In this document: positions 54,038 through 63,979 of the stretch, piece after piece
Layout of the letters: every line of letters starts with the position of its first letter
Numbering within the stretch: position 1 is the first letter of the stretch
Assembly (NCBI GenBank): GCA_963676875.1
Contig: OY781436.1
Span: forward strand, 3,906,001 to 3,970,000
Reading direction: 5' to 3'
Source: UBA6244 sp963676875
GTDB taxonomy: Bacteria; Bacteroidota; Bacteroidia; Bacteroidales; F082
Length of the DNA: 64,000 bases
Notes under the pieces: model-generated
Told to the model about the DNA's origin: nothing
Database searches by the model: none
Seen by the model: the letters and a program-made list of their open reading frames with translations, nothing else
Translations under genes and position numbers: made by a program

Positions 54038-55744
54038 TTAGAATTTGTAAGTGATTCCTCCCATCACCTGCCACCCTTGAACCGGATACTGATAATAGCG
54101 CTGGTATTGGTTGTTGAGCAAATTGGTTCCACTCAGCCAAACAGCAAATTGGTCGGTAAGTTGGTAGTTGATGCTAAGGTTCAAATCCACGTATGGGTCG
54201 AGTAGAATTTCCGTTTCCGGAAGCGAAACCACATCCAATGCATACCTTTTGCCACTGCCGAAGAGTTCTGTTTCGAAGGTAATTTTTTCCTTGAGGGTAA
54301 AAGAAACACCCAGTTCAAATTCGCTTAAAGGTTTGTGGTAAGGCTGGTCCAATGAATCGAGTGTATACTTATGTAAATGACCTCCCACCCAAGCTTTTAC
54401 GTTTTTTTGAATGGTGTAGGTGACTTCTGCATCCACCCCGATTCTGCTGCCCTTGTCGAAAACCGTAAAAAACTGGTTTTGAGGTTTAAACGTAAATACC
54501 GATGGTGAGTCCTGTTGGTTGATGAAGAAATAGAGGTTGTTAAATTTTTTCCAGGTTCCCTGAATGCTGTAATTGACTTGATGACTTACATTGCCACGAA
54601 ATCCTGCAAATATGCGCATACCTCTATCCCAACCTTTGGCGGCATCGGGTTTGAGCCATGGATTTTCAGTGGTTAATTTCCGATAACCATTGTATTCTAC
54701 ATTTCCATCTATTCCTGCGAAAGCGGTAAGCGATTCATCTATCAAGTGAGCTGACGCATGGAGCACGGGATAGAAATAAAAGTCGAATGAGTTGGAATTT
54801 AAAAAATTAAACTGAAGTCCTACGGTAAAATTAAACATACTGTAGTTGCCTTTGAAATAGGGCATGGCAGTGATCAGTGTGGAATTGGCTGAATTGATGC
54901 TATCGGAAGAACCGTAATAACTCACATTTCCTGACAAGCCCAACTGCTGGTAATCGAGCAGGTCGGTGAGTTCGTATTCCTTGTAGGCGTTAAAGTCTAG
55001 GTTGGCATGCGTTTCGGACGATTTGTGTTTGTCGAAATAGTAGTAGGCTCCCACATTGATCTCATGATGCAGCTTTTTGTTGTTTTTGTAGTTGCTTGCC
55101 AGACCAACTTTGGCTTCAATCAAATTGAATGCCTGTTTGATTTGGTCGTCGCTTGGTTGGTAGGTGGGAAAATCATCGGGTTTGTAACCGTAATACCTGT
55201 TGGTATTCAGTTGGTAAGCCACTGAAGATGAAAGAATATGCGAATTCATGTATTTGGCCACTTCTAGGTCAAGACCCGATTGGGTATACGGACTTTTTGC
55301 ATAATCCTTGATGTTATGAAAGGACGAAATATGTTGTACATGAGCATTGAATCGGTATTGGTTTCGTTGGCCTTGTGAGTGAAAAAACTCGAGGTAAGGG
55401 GTGAGTAGGCTGCCCATCCCCGCCAGCAAAGTATTGTTGTAGATGGTTACGCGTTTCCCGGGGTTGATGGAGATGGGGGTAATGGGATCACTAACAATTT
55501 CGGTGGGGTGAATGATGTCGAGGGCGGTATATTCAAATACCGGTTTTTCGTTAACATCTATTTCTTGCTCTGGTTTGAGGTTAATTTTAAAGGCTTCATT
55601 GATAGAGGGATCGAAGGTGCCTATAATGGTTACTTCTTCGTGGTGTTTATCGGTTTGGTCGGTTTGCTGAGCAACCATCGATAGGGGAAACAACGCCAGA
55701 AAAAGACATGATTTTTGGATAAAATTATTTGGTATCTTCATCAT
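54038..55744 (-). CDS. Plugless TonB-receptor-like beta-barrel protein
   Basis: The protein of about 568 residues has a signal peptide (LFLALFPLSMVAQ), a short N-terminal segment (EEVTIIGTFDPSINEAFKINL) and then only barrel-type strands, closing with TonB-receptor-like GTNLLNNQYQRYYQYPVQGW and a terminal ITYKF. No plug domain is present, so it is unlikely to be a gated TonB importer on its own. It overlaps the upstream TPR gene by about 20 bases, so the pair is translationally coupled. Start at 55744 or 55741 (adjacent ATGs). Confidence 0.82.
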   Translation of the reverse strand: MMKIPNNFIQKSCLFLALFPLSMVAQQTDQTDKHHEEVTIIGTFDPSINEAFKINLKPEQEIDVNEKPVFEYTALDIIHPTEIVSDPITPISINPGKRVTIYNNTLLAGMGSLLTPYLEFFHSQGQRNQYRFNAHVQHISSFHNIKDYAKSPYTQSGLDLEVAKYMNSHILSSSVAYQLNTNRYYGYKPDDFPTYQPSDDQIKQAFNLIEAKVGLASNYKNNKKLHHEINVGAYYYFDKHKSSETHANLDFNAYKEYELTDLLDYQQLGLSGNVSYYGSSDSINSANSTLITAMPYFKGNYSMFNFTVGLQFNFLNSNSFDFYFYPVLHASAHLIDESLTAFAGIDGNVEYNGYRKLTTENPWLKPDAAKGWDRGMRIFAGFRGNVSHQVNYSIQGTWKKFNNLYFFINQQDSPSVFTFKPQNQFFTVFDKGSRIGVDAEVTYTIQKNVKAWVGGHLHKYTLDSLDQPYHKPLSEFELGVSFTLKEKITFETELFGSGKRYALDVVSLPETEILLDPYVDLNLSINYQLTDQFAVWLSGTNLLNNQYQRYYQYPVQGWQVMGGITYKF

Positions 55745-58700
55745 TTTCTTCAAGATTTTCAATTTCAGAATCATTTTGTTGTGAGGCACTGAATTCCTTT
55801 AATCTTTCAAGTTTTTCAGCAGCCACCTTTTTCAGGTCGTCACCTTGATAATTTTCTACAACACTCTGCAGGGTTTGTTCGGCTTGAAAGGTGTCGCCAC
55901 GACCCACATAAATGTCGGCAAGCAAAATAAATGCTTTGGCAATCCAGTAATCGTAGGAAGGATATTTTTCCGATAGTTCATACACCATGTTTTCAGCATC
56001 TTCCAGCTTATTTGCACGATAGGTAAGCAATGCCTCATAGTATTTGGCTTCAGCTCCTTTTTCTCCGGTGGAAAGGTTGGATGTAATGCCAAATTCTTTG
56101 AGTGCCAGGTTTGAATTGTTGTCCATCATGGCTATTTTGGCCAGCAGATAGTGAGCGTTGATGATTTGTTGGGTGTCAACATTTTCAGTCATCAAGAGCT
56201 GTGAAGCTGCTTTTTTAGCTGATTTGTAATCCCCATTTAAGAATGCACTTTGCATGATTCCGTCCAGCGATTCGCGTTTGAGGTTGGATAAGTCTTCCAT
56301 TTCCGACAAACGGGTATAATATTGCTGCGATTTGCCATAGTCTCCTGTTTCAAAGGCTTTTCTGGCTGTCTTCAGAAGGGCGGTTCCGGTATATTGATTT
56401 TCCGGCAGGGCAACAATTTTTTCATAAATGTCCAATGCAGCGGCCTCATTGCCCATTTTTTCGTAACACTCGGTGAGGTAGTGATAACTGGGCAGAATAA
56501 ATCCGCCGGTGGGATAGGATTGGAGGTATCTGTTGAGGGCGGGAATGGTGTTGGCACAATCTTGATTGATGTAATAATTTTCGCCGGTAATAAAGGTGAG
56601 CGAATCTTCCTGACTGGTGGAAATCTGGATGAAATCAAGACTTTTGGCATAAGCAAAATACTGATCCACCTTGCCCATATCCATGTAAATGCTTTGCAAG
56701 GTGTTGAGGGCTTCCTTGGCTTCCAGTGAGGCCGGATAGCGGTCGACAACCTGTTTGAGTACCTGAATGGCCTCGTTGAACTGGTTGTTTTTGTAATAAA
56801 CAAACCCCATTTTTACCAGGGCTTTTTTGGCCAAATGACTATTAGGCTTTTGTTTGACCAATCGGTTGAAATAGTTGATGGCCAGCTTTTGGTCGTTCAT
56901 AATCAGATAGGTGGAGGCAATTTCATATAAGGCATCACCGTAATATTTAGAGTTTTTGTAGCGTTCGGTGAGGCTGGTGAGTGTGGAGGTTTTTTGTTTA
57001 AAATTGCCCGAAGAGCCATAACATGCAGCCAATTGGTACAAAGCATAGTCCGCATCCTGACCTGAATTGTTTATTACTTTTTGGTACCACTGCATGGCTG
57101 TATTGTACTGTTTTAGAATAAAATAGCTGTCGGCCAAACGCAACCATGCATCCGTTACCAGTCCCTTTTGTGTTGGGTTGGATGAAAGAAATTTTTCAAA
57201 TTGATTGATGGCAGTAGAATAGTCTTTTTGGTTGAATGCCGAATAGGCCATGTTGTATCTCGACACAGGAATCAGGTCGGTTTTGCGGGCATCCCGGAGT
57301 TGCATGAAGGAAGAGAATTTCCGCTTCGACAGCTTGTACTGCTTGGTGCGGTAATAAGCATCTCCTTGCCAAAAGGTACTCAAAGCCATTAATTTCCCAT
57401 CGATAGGGTAGGTTTGCGACTTTTCAAAATAATCGATGGCATCCTGATAGGCTCCCCGGTTGAAATGCTCAATACCTTGATTATAGGTTATTTGCTGATA
57501 TACTTTTTGGAGCTGTTTGTTGGGATTGGATGTATTTTCGATGGACTTGATGGCTGCATTATAATTTCTGCTGCTCAGGTAAAGTTCAGAAAGTAATCCG
57601 TAAGCAGTATTCCTCTCGGAAGAATTTGGGTTCTCTTTTAGAAATTCTTCGATGGTAGCTACGGGGTCGTTGTAGGGGTCTCCACCCATATCGATGGTGG
57701 TTTTTACGTAGTTGAACAGTGCGTCTGTTGTTACTTGTGGGTTACTTTTCAACTTATATGCTTTCAAAAAGGCATTTTGAGCAAATTTTTCTTGGTCGGA
57801 GTTGAGATAGCAAAAGCCCAAGTGATACCACGCATTTTGTTCCATGGTTCCGCCTTCTTTGGTGGCTTCCTGAAAATTACCGATGGCTTCCTTGTATTTT
57901 TCGTTTTTGAACTTGCAGTAACCAATCCGGTATTGCTCGCCGGGACTTTGTTCGGCACGACCGCCGTTTTCGTAATAATCGTAATATTTCAGGGCTTGTT
58001 CGTAATCCTGCAAATTGTAATAGGCATTGCCAAGAAGGCGCCCCAGCTCAGCTTTGGTGGTGCTTCTGGCTGTATTGAAGTAATTTTTTCCCTCATCAAC
58101 TACTTTCTCAAACTGGCCTTGCACATAATAAATGTGCATCAGGTAGTTGGGTACGTATTTTTTAAACTTGCGGTCGTTTTCGATGGCCTTAAATCCTTTC
58201 AGCGCCTCATCGTAGTTGCCTTTCATGTATTGAAGGTGGGCATAATAATAATTGGCGGCGCGTCCGTATTCGGTTCTTGAGTCAGTTATTTTTTCAAAAT
58301 TACCGATGGCACGGTCATAGTTGTTCAGCTTCATTTCGCAGTAACCAAGCTGGTAATAGTATTCAATTCGTTTTTCCTGCGTCAATTGGCCGGGTGAAAC
58401 CTGACGGAGCATGTCCAGCGTTTCGTCATATTTTTTGTCCTTGAACAGTAGGCTGCCCAATTCAAACTTGATGGATGGTATCCAGGCACTTTCGGGATAG
58501 GTTGCGGCATATTCCAGAGCCATGTTGTAGGCATCCTTATCACGAAGTTCTACAGCACAAATAATGTTGTAGTATGCCGCATTTTCGTAATTGGCGCCTT
58601 GTTGAGTTTCTTCTTCGGCCATGGCTTTGACAAACATCTGCCTTGCTGCGCCGTAGTTTTGCGATTCAAAAAGTGTTTGGGCATTTCGGTAGGTTTCCGA

Positions 58701-58796
58701 TGGAGGCATTCGGTACACAGTTTCCTGTGCATTCATCTTGATGCCCATCAAAAAAATAAGGGGTAACGAAATGGAAATCAGAGGTATTATCTTCAT
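55725..58796 (-). CDS. Large periplasmic TPR protein
   Basis: The 1023-residue protein has a signal peptide (MKIIPLISISLPLIFLMG) and about twenty tetratricopeptide repeats from residue 30 to 985 (for instance YYQLGYCEMKLNNYDRAIGNF and QLAACYGSSGNFKQKTSTL), ending in an acidic tail (SEIENLEENDEDTK). It is a protein-protein scaffold in the periplasm. The ATG at 58796 is chosen because it gives the signal peptide; a frame extension to 58898 lies in the leader. The gene overlaps the plugless barrel gene, which is likely its outer-membrane partner. Confidence 0.87.
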   Translation of the reverse strand: MKIIPLISISLPLIFLMGIKMNAQETVYRMPPSETYRNAQTLFESQNYGAARQMFVKAMAEEETQQGANYENAAYYNIICAVELRDKDAYNMALEYAATYPESAWIPSIKFELGSLLFKDKKYDETLDMLRQVSPGQLTQEKRIEYYYQLGYCEMKLNNYDRAIGNFEKITDSRTEYGRAANYYYAHLQYMKGNYDEALKGFKAIENDRKFKKYVPNYLMHIYYVQGQFEKVVDEGKNYFNTARSTTKAELGRLLGNAYYNLQDYEQALKYYDYYENGGRAEQSPGEQYRIGYCKFKNEKYKEAIGNFQEATKEGGTMEQNAWYHLGFCYLNSDQEKFAQNAFLKAYKLKSNPQVTTDALFNYVKTTIDMGGDPYNDPVATIEEFLKENPNSSERNTAYGLLSELYLSSRNYNAAIKSIENTSNPNKQLQKVYQQITYNQGIEHFNRGAYQDAIDYFEKSQTYPIDGKLMALSTFWQGDAYYRTKQYKLSKRKFSSFMQLRDARKTDLIPVSRYNMAYSAFNQKDYSTAINQFEKFLSSNPTQKGLVTDAWLRLADSYFILKQYNTAMQWYQKVINNSGQDADYALYQLAACYGSSGNFKQKTSTLTSLTERYKNSKYYGDALYEIASTYLIMNDQKLAINYFNRLVKQKPNSHLAKKALVKMGFVYYKNNQFNEAIQVLKQVVDRYPASLEAKEALNTLQSIYMDMGKVDQYFAYAKSLDFIQISTSQEDSLTFITGENYYINQDCANTIPALNRYLQSYPTGGFILPSYHYLTECYEKMGNEAAALDIYEKIVALPENQYTGTALLKTARKAFETGDYGKSQQYYTRLSEMEDLSNLKRESLDGIMQSAFLNGDYKSAKKAASQLLMTENVDTQQIINAHYLLAKIAMMDNNSNLALKEFGITSNLSTGEKGAEAKYYEALLTYRANKLEDAENMVYELSEKYPSYDYWIAKAFILLADIYVGRGDTFQAEQTLQSVVENYQGDDLKKVAAEKLERLKEFSASQQNDSEIENLEENDEDTK

Positions 58797-58989
58797 GGGT
58801 GCGAATTTCTTATAAGTCAGTAAATGTAACCAATGAAAAAGGGCCGTTAGGACGTCCTTTGACATTTTATTAACAAATTGCCTGTTAAACAAACGCAAAA
58901 AAGCCCGAATTAATATACCTTCGCTGCAAAAATTGGAAGTATTGAAACCAACTGTTGAAAAATCATATTTTAAAAATTGTTGATCCAGA

Positions 58990-60948
58990 ATGACCCATTT
59001 TCATCTTCATACCCATCATGCCATTAGTGTTTTTGTGGGTCTTTTTATGACTTTTGCATTTTCTCTTACTGTTCAGTCGCAGTATAAGGAACTCCCCAAG
59101 CGTACGAAGAAAGCCATGAAATACCTGGATGAGGCCGTAGAACTTTTTCAGCGCAGGAATTCATATGAAGCGGCCATATATTTAAATAAAGCCTTAAAAT
59201 ATGATAGCCTTTTGGCGGGTGCATGGATGCTGAAAGGCGACCTTTTTCAACAGGATAAAAGGCCGGAACTGGCTTTATCTGCTTACCAAAAAGCCGTGAC
59301 AATCGACTCCCTTTCGTTTCCTCAGATGTATTTTACCATGGGAAATTTGGCCTACAACCAAGGCAATTACGCACTCTCATCGAGGTATTTTACCAAATAC
59401 TTACAACAAGCCGAATTGGACTCCATGGCAATGATGGGTGTGCAAAGGGCGTTGCAACAATCGCAGCTGGCCATGCAGCTTGTTGATAATCCGATGAATA
59501 TTCGCATGCAGAACATGGGCGACAACTTCAATTCTCCTGAAGATGAATACATTAATTTTTCCAATGCAGAGGAGAATCGATTGGTCATTACGCGAAAAAG
59601 CAACCGTGAAGTAAGTCAACAGAACCAACCTTTGTTTGAGGAACGTTTTTTTGTGTCCACCCTTGACGATTCTTCCTGGATAAAACCCGAATTGATGGAT
59701 ATACCGTGGCTTAACGGCTACAATGTGGGAGGCATGAGTATGAGTGCCGATGGCAGAAGTATGTTGTTTACAGGGTGTTATTGGCCTACCGGTCAGGGAA
59801 GTTGCGATTTGTATTATTCCAACCGACTAGGCAACCAATGGATGGAACCCAGGAGTTTTAACCGACAAATCAACACCTCCGGCTGGGAATCCCAACCCGT
59901 GATTTCTGCCGATGGCCGAACCATCTACTTTTCATCAAAACGATCGGGTGGAAGGGGAGGAGCGGACCTCTGGAAAACAGTTTATCAATCTGGAAAAGGT
60001 TGGATGTCGCCTGTTAATTTGGGAGATAGCATCAATACCGAAGGGGACGAAATGGCGCCATTTATCCATGGCGATGGACAAACATTGTATTTTTCATCCA
60101 ACGGGCATCCCGGTCTGGGTGGTTTCGATTTGTTTGTGGCACATCTGGATAGCACCGGAAAATGGGGGAAAGTAACCAATTTGGGCGTGCCACTCAACTC
60201 TCCCGCCAATGATTTAAACGTGTTTGTAGGACTGCAAGGTCGCCAGGGATGGATTTCATCCGACCGCACCGGAGGTCGAGGAGGAATGGACGTTTGGAAT
60301 TTTGACATGCCTACGGAGTTGGCTCCCCAACCCGTGTTGCTTTTGGCCGGAACAGTGATTGACAGCCTTACCCACAGACCTTTGAAAGCGGAGCTGGAGA
60401 TCACCGGATTATCTGATGGAATTCAGCAACAAATGATTTATTCAGATTCCCTTACGGGAGAATTTTTGGTCGTCCTAAACCCCGATATCCCTTACTTATT
60501 TAATATTTCCAAGAAGGGTTATCTGTTTTATTCTCAGGCATTTTTACCCGAAGATCACGTCACCGAAAAACCCATTGAAAAAACCTATGCCTTAGCGCCC
60601 ATCGTGCCGGGTGCATCACTGAATCTGTATCATGTAAATTTCAATTTCAACAGCGATACTTTGTTGCCGACTTCCTTTGCCGAATTGAAAAAGCTGAGTG
60701 CATTGCTCACGGAAAATCCACAGATAAAGGTGGACATTGTGGGTCATACGGACAGCATTGGAGTTGAGGATTTCAACAAAATGCTGTCGGAGAAACGGGC
60801 TGTATCTGTTCGAAATTACTTACTAAACCAAGGCATATCTTCCAAACGAATGAATGCCTATGGCGTGGGCGATTCGCAACCCATAGCCACCAATGAAACA
60901 GAAGCCGGAAGGGCACTAAACCGTAGGACGGAGATTATTATTAGGTAG
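58990..60948 (+). CDS. PorE-like OmpA-family protein (TPR, PD40 propeller, CRD, OmpA)
   Basis: The 652-residue protein has a signal sequence, TPR repeats (about 40-150), a beta-propeller of PD40/WD40-like repeats (about 170-445; SADGRTIYFSSKRSGGRGGADLWK, GLGGFDLFVAHLDSTGKW), a carboxypeptidase-regulatory-like domain (about 460-535) and a C-terminal OmpA domain (about 545-652; VDIVGHTDSIG and NRRTEIIIR) that should bind peptidoglycan. This order is that of PorE of the Porphyromonas type IX secretion system. Bacteroidetes genomes hold several such proteins, so assignment to PorE is tentative. It is divergent from the TPR/barrel pair. Confidence 0.85.
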   Translation: MTHFHLHTHHAISVFVGLFMTFAFSLTVQSQYKELPKRTKKAMKYLDEAVELFQRRNSYEAAIYLNKALKYDSLLAGAWMLKGDLFQQDKRPELALSAYQKAVTIDSLSFPQMYFTMGNLAYNQGNYALSSRYFTKYLQQAELDSMAMMGVQRALQQSQLAMQLVDNPMNIRMQNMGDNFNSPEDEYINFSNAEENRLVITRKSNREVSQQNQPLFEERFFVSTLDDSSWIKPELMDIPWLNGYNVGGMSMSADGRSMLFTGCYWPTGQGSCDLYYSNRLGNQWMEPRSFNRQINTSGWESQPVISADGRTIYFSSKRSGGRGGADLWKTVYQSGKGWMSPVNLGDSINTEGDEMAPFIHGDGQTLYFSSNGHPGLGGFDLFVAHLDSTGKWGKVTNLGVPLNSPANDLNVFVGLQGRQGWISSDRTGGRGGMDVWNFDMPTELAPQPVLLLAGTVIDSLTHRPLKAELEITGLSDGIQQQMIYSDSLTGEFLVVLNPDIPYLFNISKKGYLFYSQAFLPEDHVTEKPIEKTYALAPIVPGASLNLYHVNFNFNSDTLLPTSFAELKKLSALLTENPQIKVDIVGHTDSIGVEDFNKMLSEKRAVSVRNYLLNQGISSKRMNAYGVGDSQPIATNETEAGRALNRRTEIIIR

Positions 60949-61387
60949 GTTGGTTTTTGGAGTTATATCGATGGCTTATTACCCTGTGACATGCGGAAAT
61001 GGTGATGTTGGGGGTGAAAAGTTTTAAGTAACGTTATACTTTGCGTTTGCCTGGCGTTTCTGGCAACACTTAAACCAATTATGGGATTTTGTTTAAATCC
61101 TGCCTACCAATAATGGCCATTGTTTCAACTGTTCCATTTACTATTCTGCATTTGGTTTATAATCACCGCCTCTGAAGCCTCTTTGAAATTTAAAACTTCT
61201 CATCTTTTCTGAATTTTCTCTTTTCCATTTTTGAGTTCATGATTACTGTTTTTTATTGGTAACCATGTCCGATTTGTTACGGGGCTAATACAAGACCCGT
61301 ACTCCCGATGGTCATTGGAGGTGTTGATAGAGGCGAAGTGACATACATTTGTCTGTTAGCCGTTTACTCGATTGGAACCAGATTTTA
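60949..61387. other. Non-coding stretch at the edge of the AT-rich patch
   Basis: This 439-base stretch has no convincing reading frame, hairpin or RNA gene. It may contain decayed sequence. Confidence 0.4.
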
Positions 61388-61888
61388 CTACTTTTTCTCA
61401 ATACCCAACAAATATTTACTTTTCGGTGCATAGAAAAATAATACTTCATCTCCGTCAGAACATTTATCAAATAGTTCTTTATCAATCCTATATTTTGTGT
61501 TATCAATGATTAAATCATATCGGGTAAATTCTTTCATTGGATTATTGTGAGGAAGGGTTGTCATATTTCCACTACCCGCTTCATAATCTATTTTGGCAAA
61601 TTTTCTCTGTATTATTTTTGTTTCAGATATTTTTTCATTGTTTCTAATGTCTGAATACAACTTATTATTCATTAAATGACTAACAAGAAAGGATATGATA
61701 AGAATTCCAAGAGCAATTATTAAGTCGATTTTTAAATTTAACCCACTTGAGTTTGCATTAAAGTTCAATTCGTAAATCGCTCCTCCTATAAAAGTCCCAA
61801 GAATAAAAAGCATCAGAGGTATGACATATCCCATTCTGCACTGATATTTTAATTCCTTAATATCTTTTTCTGTCAGTATATGTTTCAT
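61388..61888 (-). CDS. Small membrane protein of unknown function
   Basis: The 166-residue protein has two hydrophobic segments (about residues 20-42 and 54-72) and a C-terminal soluble part of about 90 residues (FTRYDLIIDNTKYRIDKELFDKCSDGDEVLFFYAPKSKYLLG, here cited only as a region around residues 120-162) that looks like a small beta-barrel. I do not recognise the family. Base composition is much more AT-rich than the core genes, which suggests recent acquisition. Confidence 0.7.
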   Translation of the reverse strand: MKHILTEKDIKELKYQCRMGYVIPLMLFILGTFIGGAIYELNFNANSSGLNLKIDLIIALGILIISFLVSHLMNNKLYSDIRNNEKISETKIIQRKFAKIDYEAGSGNMTTLPHNNPMKEFTRYDLIIDNTKYRIDKELFDKCSDGDEVLFFYAPKSKYLLGIEKK

Positions 61889-62039
61889 TTAATTTGCTGT
61901 TCATTTCATCTTGTCTATTACGTGTATTATATACTTTTGTAGCGATTCTCGACTATGAATCATTCTGATCACATCAATTGTTATTTGAATATATAAACCT
62001 GATTGTTAGCCTAAATTAGCCTTATATTATTATGCAGTG

Positions 62040-62891
62040 TTAGAGGTTGTTATTCGTTTCAAATAAGTGAATATAATTTTTGTACGTTAAATTATCGCTA
62101 TTTCGCTTAACATTTTTGTGAGCTATTTCTTCAAGAGTCTCTGTAAAGGTCCAATTTGAGATATTAATTAGTCCGAGTCCAAAATTCCCAGTTTTAATTC
62201 TGAATTCTTTAAAGCCTTCAATATTATTCAAGTATTGGGGAGGGTTAATGAAACTTTGTTTACCAAATGCATTATAAACAAGTTCCTCATCTACTAAAAA
62301 GTCAATTTCTTCTACAATCGTTTTAGTCCATAAGAAATACCTTTTAGCTTTAGAGAATGTCTTTCCAAGTACTAAATAAATTGTATCTCCTTTTGTGTAA
62401 AGTAAACTTCGTTTTCTAGATGAAATATAGTGAGTGCAATCAGTTAAAAGATAGTCTTCTGTGCTGTCGATAGATTCTTGTGAGGGGTATGCTTTTTCAT
62501 CGTCATAGTTATGATATTGTATCCAGATTTTTTTTTCTCCTGCATTTCTGTGATTCCCTCGATAATAATCTCCTGGAGTTAACAAAGAACAATTGTATTG
62601 TGGTTTAAGTTTTTCAATGTATTCTTGTTCCTTTTGTAACAGTTCTGATTCTTCGCAAAACTCAAGAATTTCAAATTTAAAGTTACCATAGGTTCCCTCC
62701 TTATGAACAACTTTATTCAGCCCGTATTTATTAAAGGCAGCACGAATTCTACTGGTTGGAAAATTCTCAGGCAGAAATGATGTGTGTTGTTTCCACCTTT
62801 GAAAAATGTTTCTTGATTGTCCGATATAAAACTTGTCATTTTGCAAGTTCGTAATTCTATAAATTCCGATAATTCTATCTGTTCTGCTCAC
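62040..62891 (-). CDS. GIY-YIG nuclease family protein with unknown C-terminal domain
   Basis: The 283-residue protein has an N-terminal GIY-YIG domain (about 6-100): GIYRITNLQNDKFYIGQS, followed by the conserved Arg of RNIFQRWKQH and the metal-binding Glu in the EQEYIEKLKPQYN helix. This domain cuts DNA in homing, repair or restriction enzymes. The C-terminal 180 residues match nothing I know. AT-rich composition and isolated position suggest a mobile or accessory gene. A free-standing endonuclease is one possibility. Confidence 0.82.
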   Translation of the reverse strand: MSRTDRIIGIYRITNLQNDKFYIGQSRNIFQRWKQHTSFLPENFPTSRIRAAFNKYGLNKVVHKEGTYGNFKFEILEFCEESELLQKEQEYIEKLKPQYNCSLLTPGDYYRGNHRNAGEKKIWIQYHNYDDEKAYPSQESIDSTEDYLLTDCTHYISSRKRSLLYTKGDTIYLVLGKTFSKAKRYFLWTKTIVEEIDFLVDEELVYNAFGKQSFINPPQYLNNIEGFKEFRIKTGNFGLGLINISNWTFTETLEEIAHKNVKRNSDNLTYKNYIHLFETNNNL

Positions 62892-63185
62892 AGCTTTTTA
62901 TTTCCTATATAAACCCAATCTATCCGCCATACCTACCCCATCCCAATATATTTCACACTTGACTACAATCGATTTACAGCACAACTTATTGCAAATCAAG
63001 CTACGCGAAAACAAATGAATCAGGGTTCGGTTCATATTTTGAATTTAGCAGCCATCAAATATACTCATTTTCACCTTTTCGTGTTCAACCGCTCAACTGT
63101 TTATGAAATTCCAGGATTGCTGATCCAAAATCAATCCCAATTGCATTCTTATGTCTGCTTCGTTTCTTTCTCTTTTAACGCCGCC
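62892..63185. other. Intergenic region between the GIY-YIG and MBL genes
   Basis: I see no gene or strong structure in this 294-base gap. Confidence 0.4.
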
Positions 63186-63950
63186 TTACAACTCCAGCTT
63201 TAGTCCATCATAGGCCAGACGGATTTGGGGAGGTAATTCCTGTTCCACTTCGCTGTGAAAGCCCATCAGGTGGCTCAAATGGGTGATGTAACCCACCTCG
63301 GGATGGATAAATTCCATCACTTTCACGGCTTGTGCCAAATGGTAGTGACTAACATGTGGCTCCTTGCGAACGGCTCCTATCACCATGTATTTTACGCCGT
63401 CGAGCAATGCCAGGGTGGAGGGCGGAATGTAGTTGGTGTCGGTGATGTAGGCAAAATCGCCGATTCTGAAACCATATACTTCCATGCTGCGGTGCAAGGC
63501 ACTCAGGGGAATGATGGGTGTGGAACCAATGAAAAAGGGTTGGTCGTCGATGGTATGTAAGTTGTATTGCGGTAAACCGGGATGACGCTCTGTGCCAAAA
63601 GCATACGAAAACTCTTGTTTGATTTCAGCTTGGTCGTTTTCGGAAGCGTAAATGGCCATGGGTTGGCGAAATAGGTAGTTGAACGAACGTACATCATCCA
63701 GTCCGGCAATATGGTCGCGATGTGAGTGGGTAATGAGGATGGCGTCGAGTTTGGTTACTTTTTCCCGAAGCATCTGGTACCTGAAATCGGGGCCAGCATC
63801 TATGAGCAACACCTGTCCGTTGGTTTCAATAAGTACCGATGCGCGTAGCCTGTGGTCTCTCGAATCTGCCGAACGGCATACCTCACACGGACAAGCTACC
63901 ACGGGCACTCCTTGCGAAGTTCCTGAACCTAAGAATGTTACTTTAATCAA
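63186..63950 (-). CDS. MBL-fold metallo-hydrolase (PhnP/RNase Z-like)
   Basis: The protein of 254 residues starts MIKVTFLGSGTSQGVP and carries a zinc-knuckle-like ACPCEVCRSAD, the metallo-beta-lactamase motif THSHRDHIAGLDD, and a C-terminal THLSH. It resembles PhnP phosphodiesterases of the lipoate/phosphonate type, though the substrate is unknown. The start is a TTG at 63950. A longer frame opens at 63974, but that codon lies inside the -7 element TACCTTTG (63972-63979), so it cannot be transcribed from that promoter. Confidence 0.85.
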   Translation of the reverse strand: MIKVTFLGSGTSQGVPVVACPCEVCRSADSRDHRLRASVLIETNGQVLLIDAGPDFRYQMLREKVTKLDAILITHSHRDHIAGLDDVRSFNYLFRQPMAIYASENDQAEIKQEFSYAFGTERHPGLPQYNLHTIDDQPFFIGSTPIIPLSALHRSMEVYGFRIGDFAYITDTNYIPPSTLALLDGVKYMVIGAVRKEPHVSHYHLAQAVKVMEFIHPEVGYITHLSHLMGFHSEVEQELPPQIRLAYDGLKLEL

Positions 63951-63971
63951 TGGTGCAATTATTATTTCCCA

Positions 63972-63979
63972 CAAAGGTA
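63972..63979 (-). promoter_or_regulatory. -7 promoter element of the MBL hydrolase gene
   Basis: TACCTTTG on the minus strand fits TAnnTTTG; transcription should start near 63965, giving a leader of about 15 bases before the TTG. Confidence 0.5.

Noticed and set aside
63951..63974. Longer start for the MBL hydrolase
   Set aside because: The TTG at 63974 falls inside the predicted -7 promoter element, so it would not be transcribed from that promoter.
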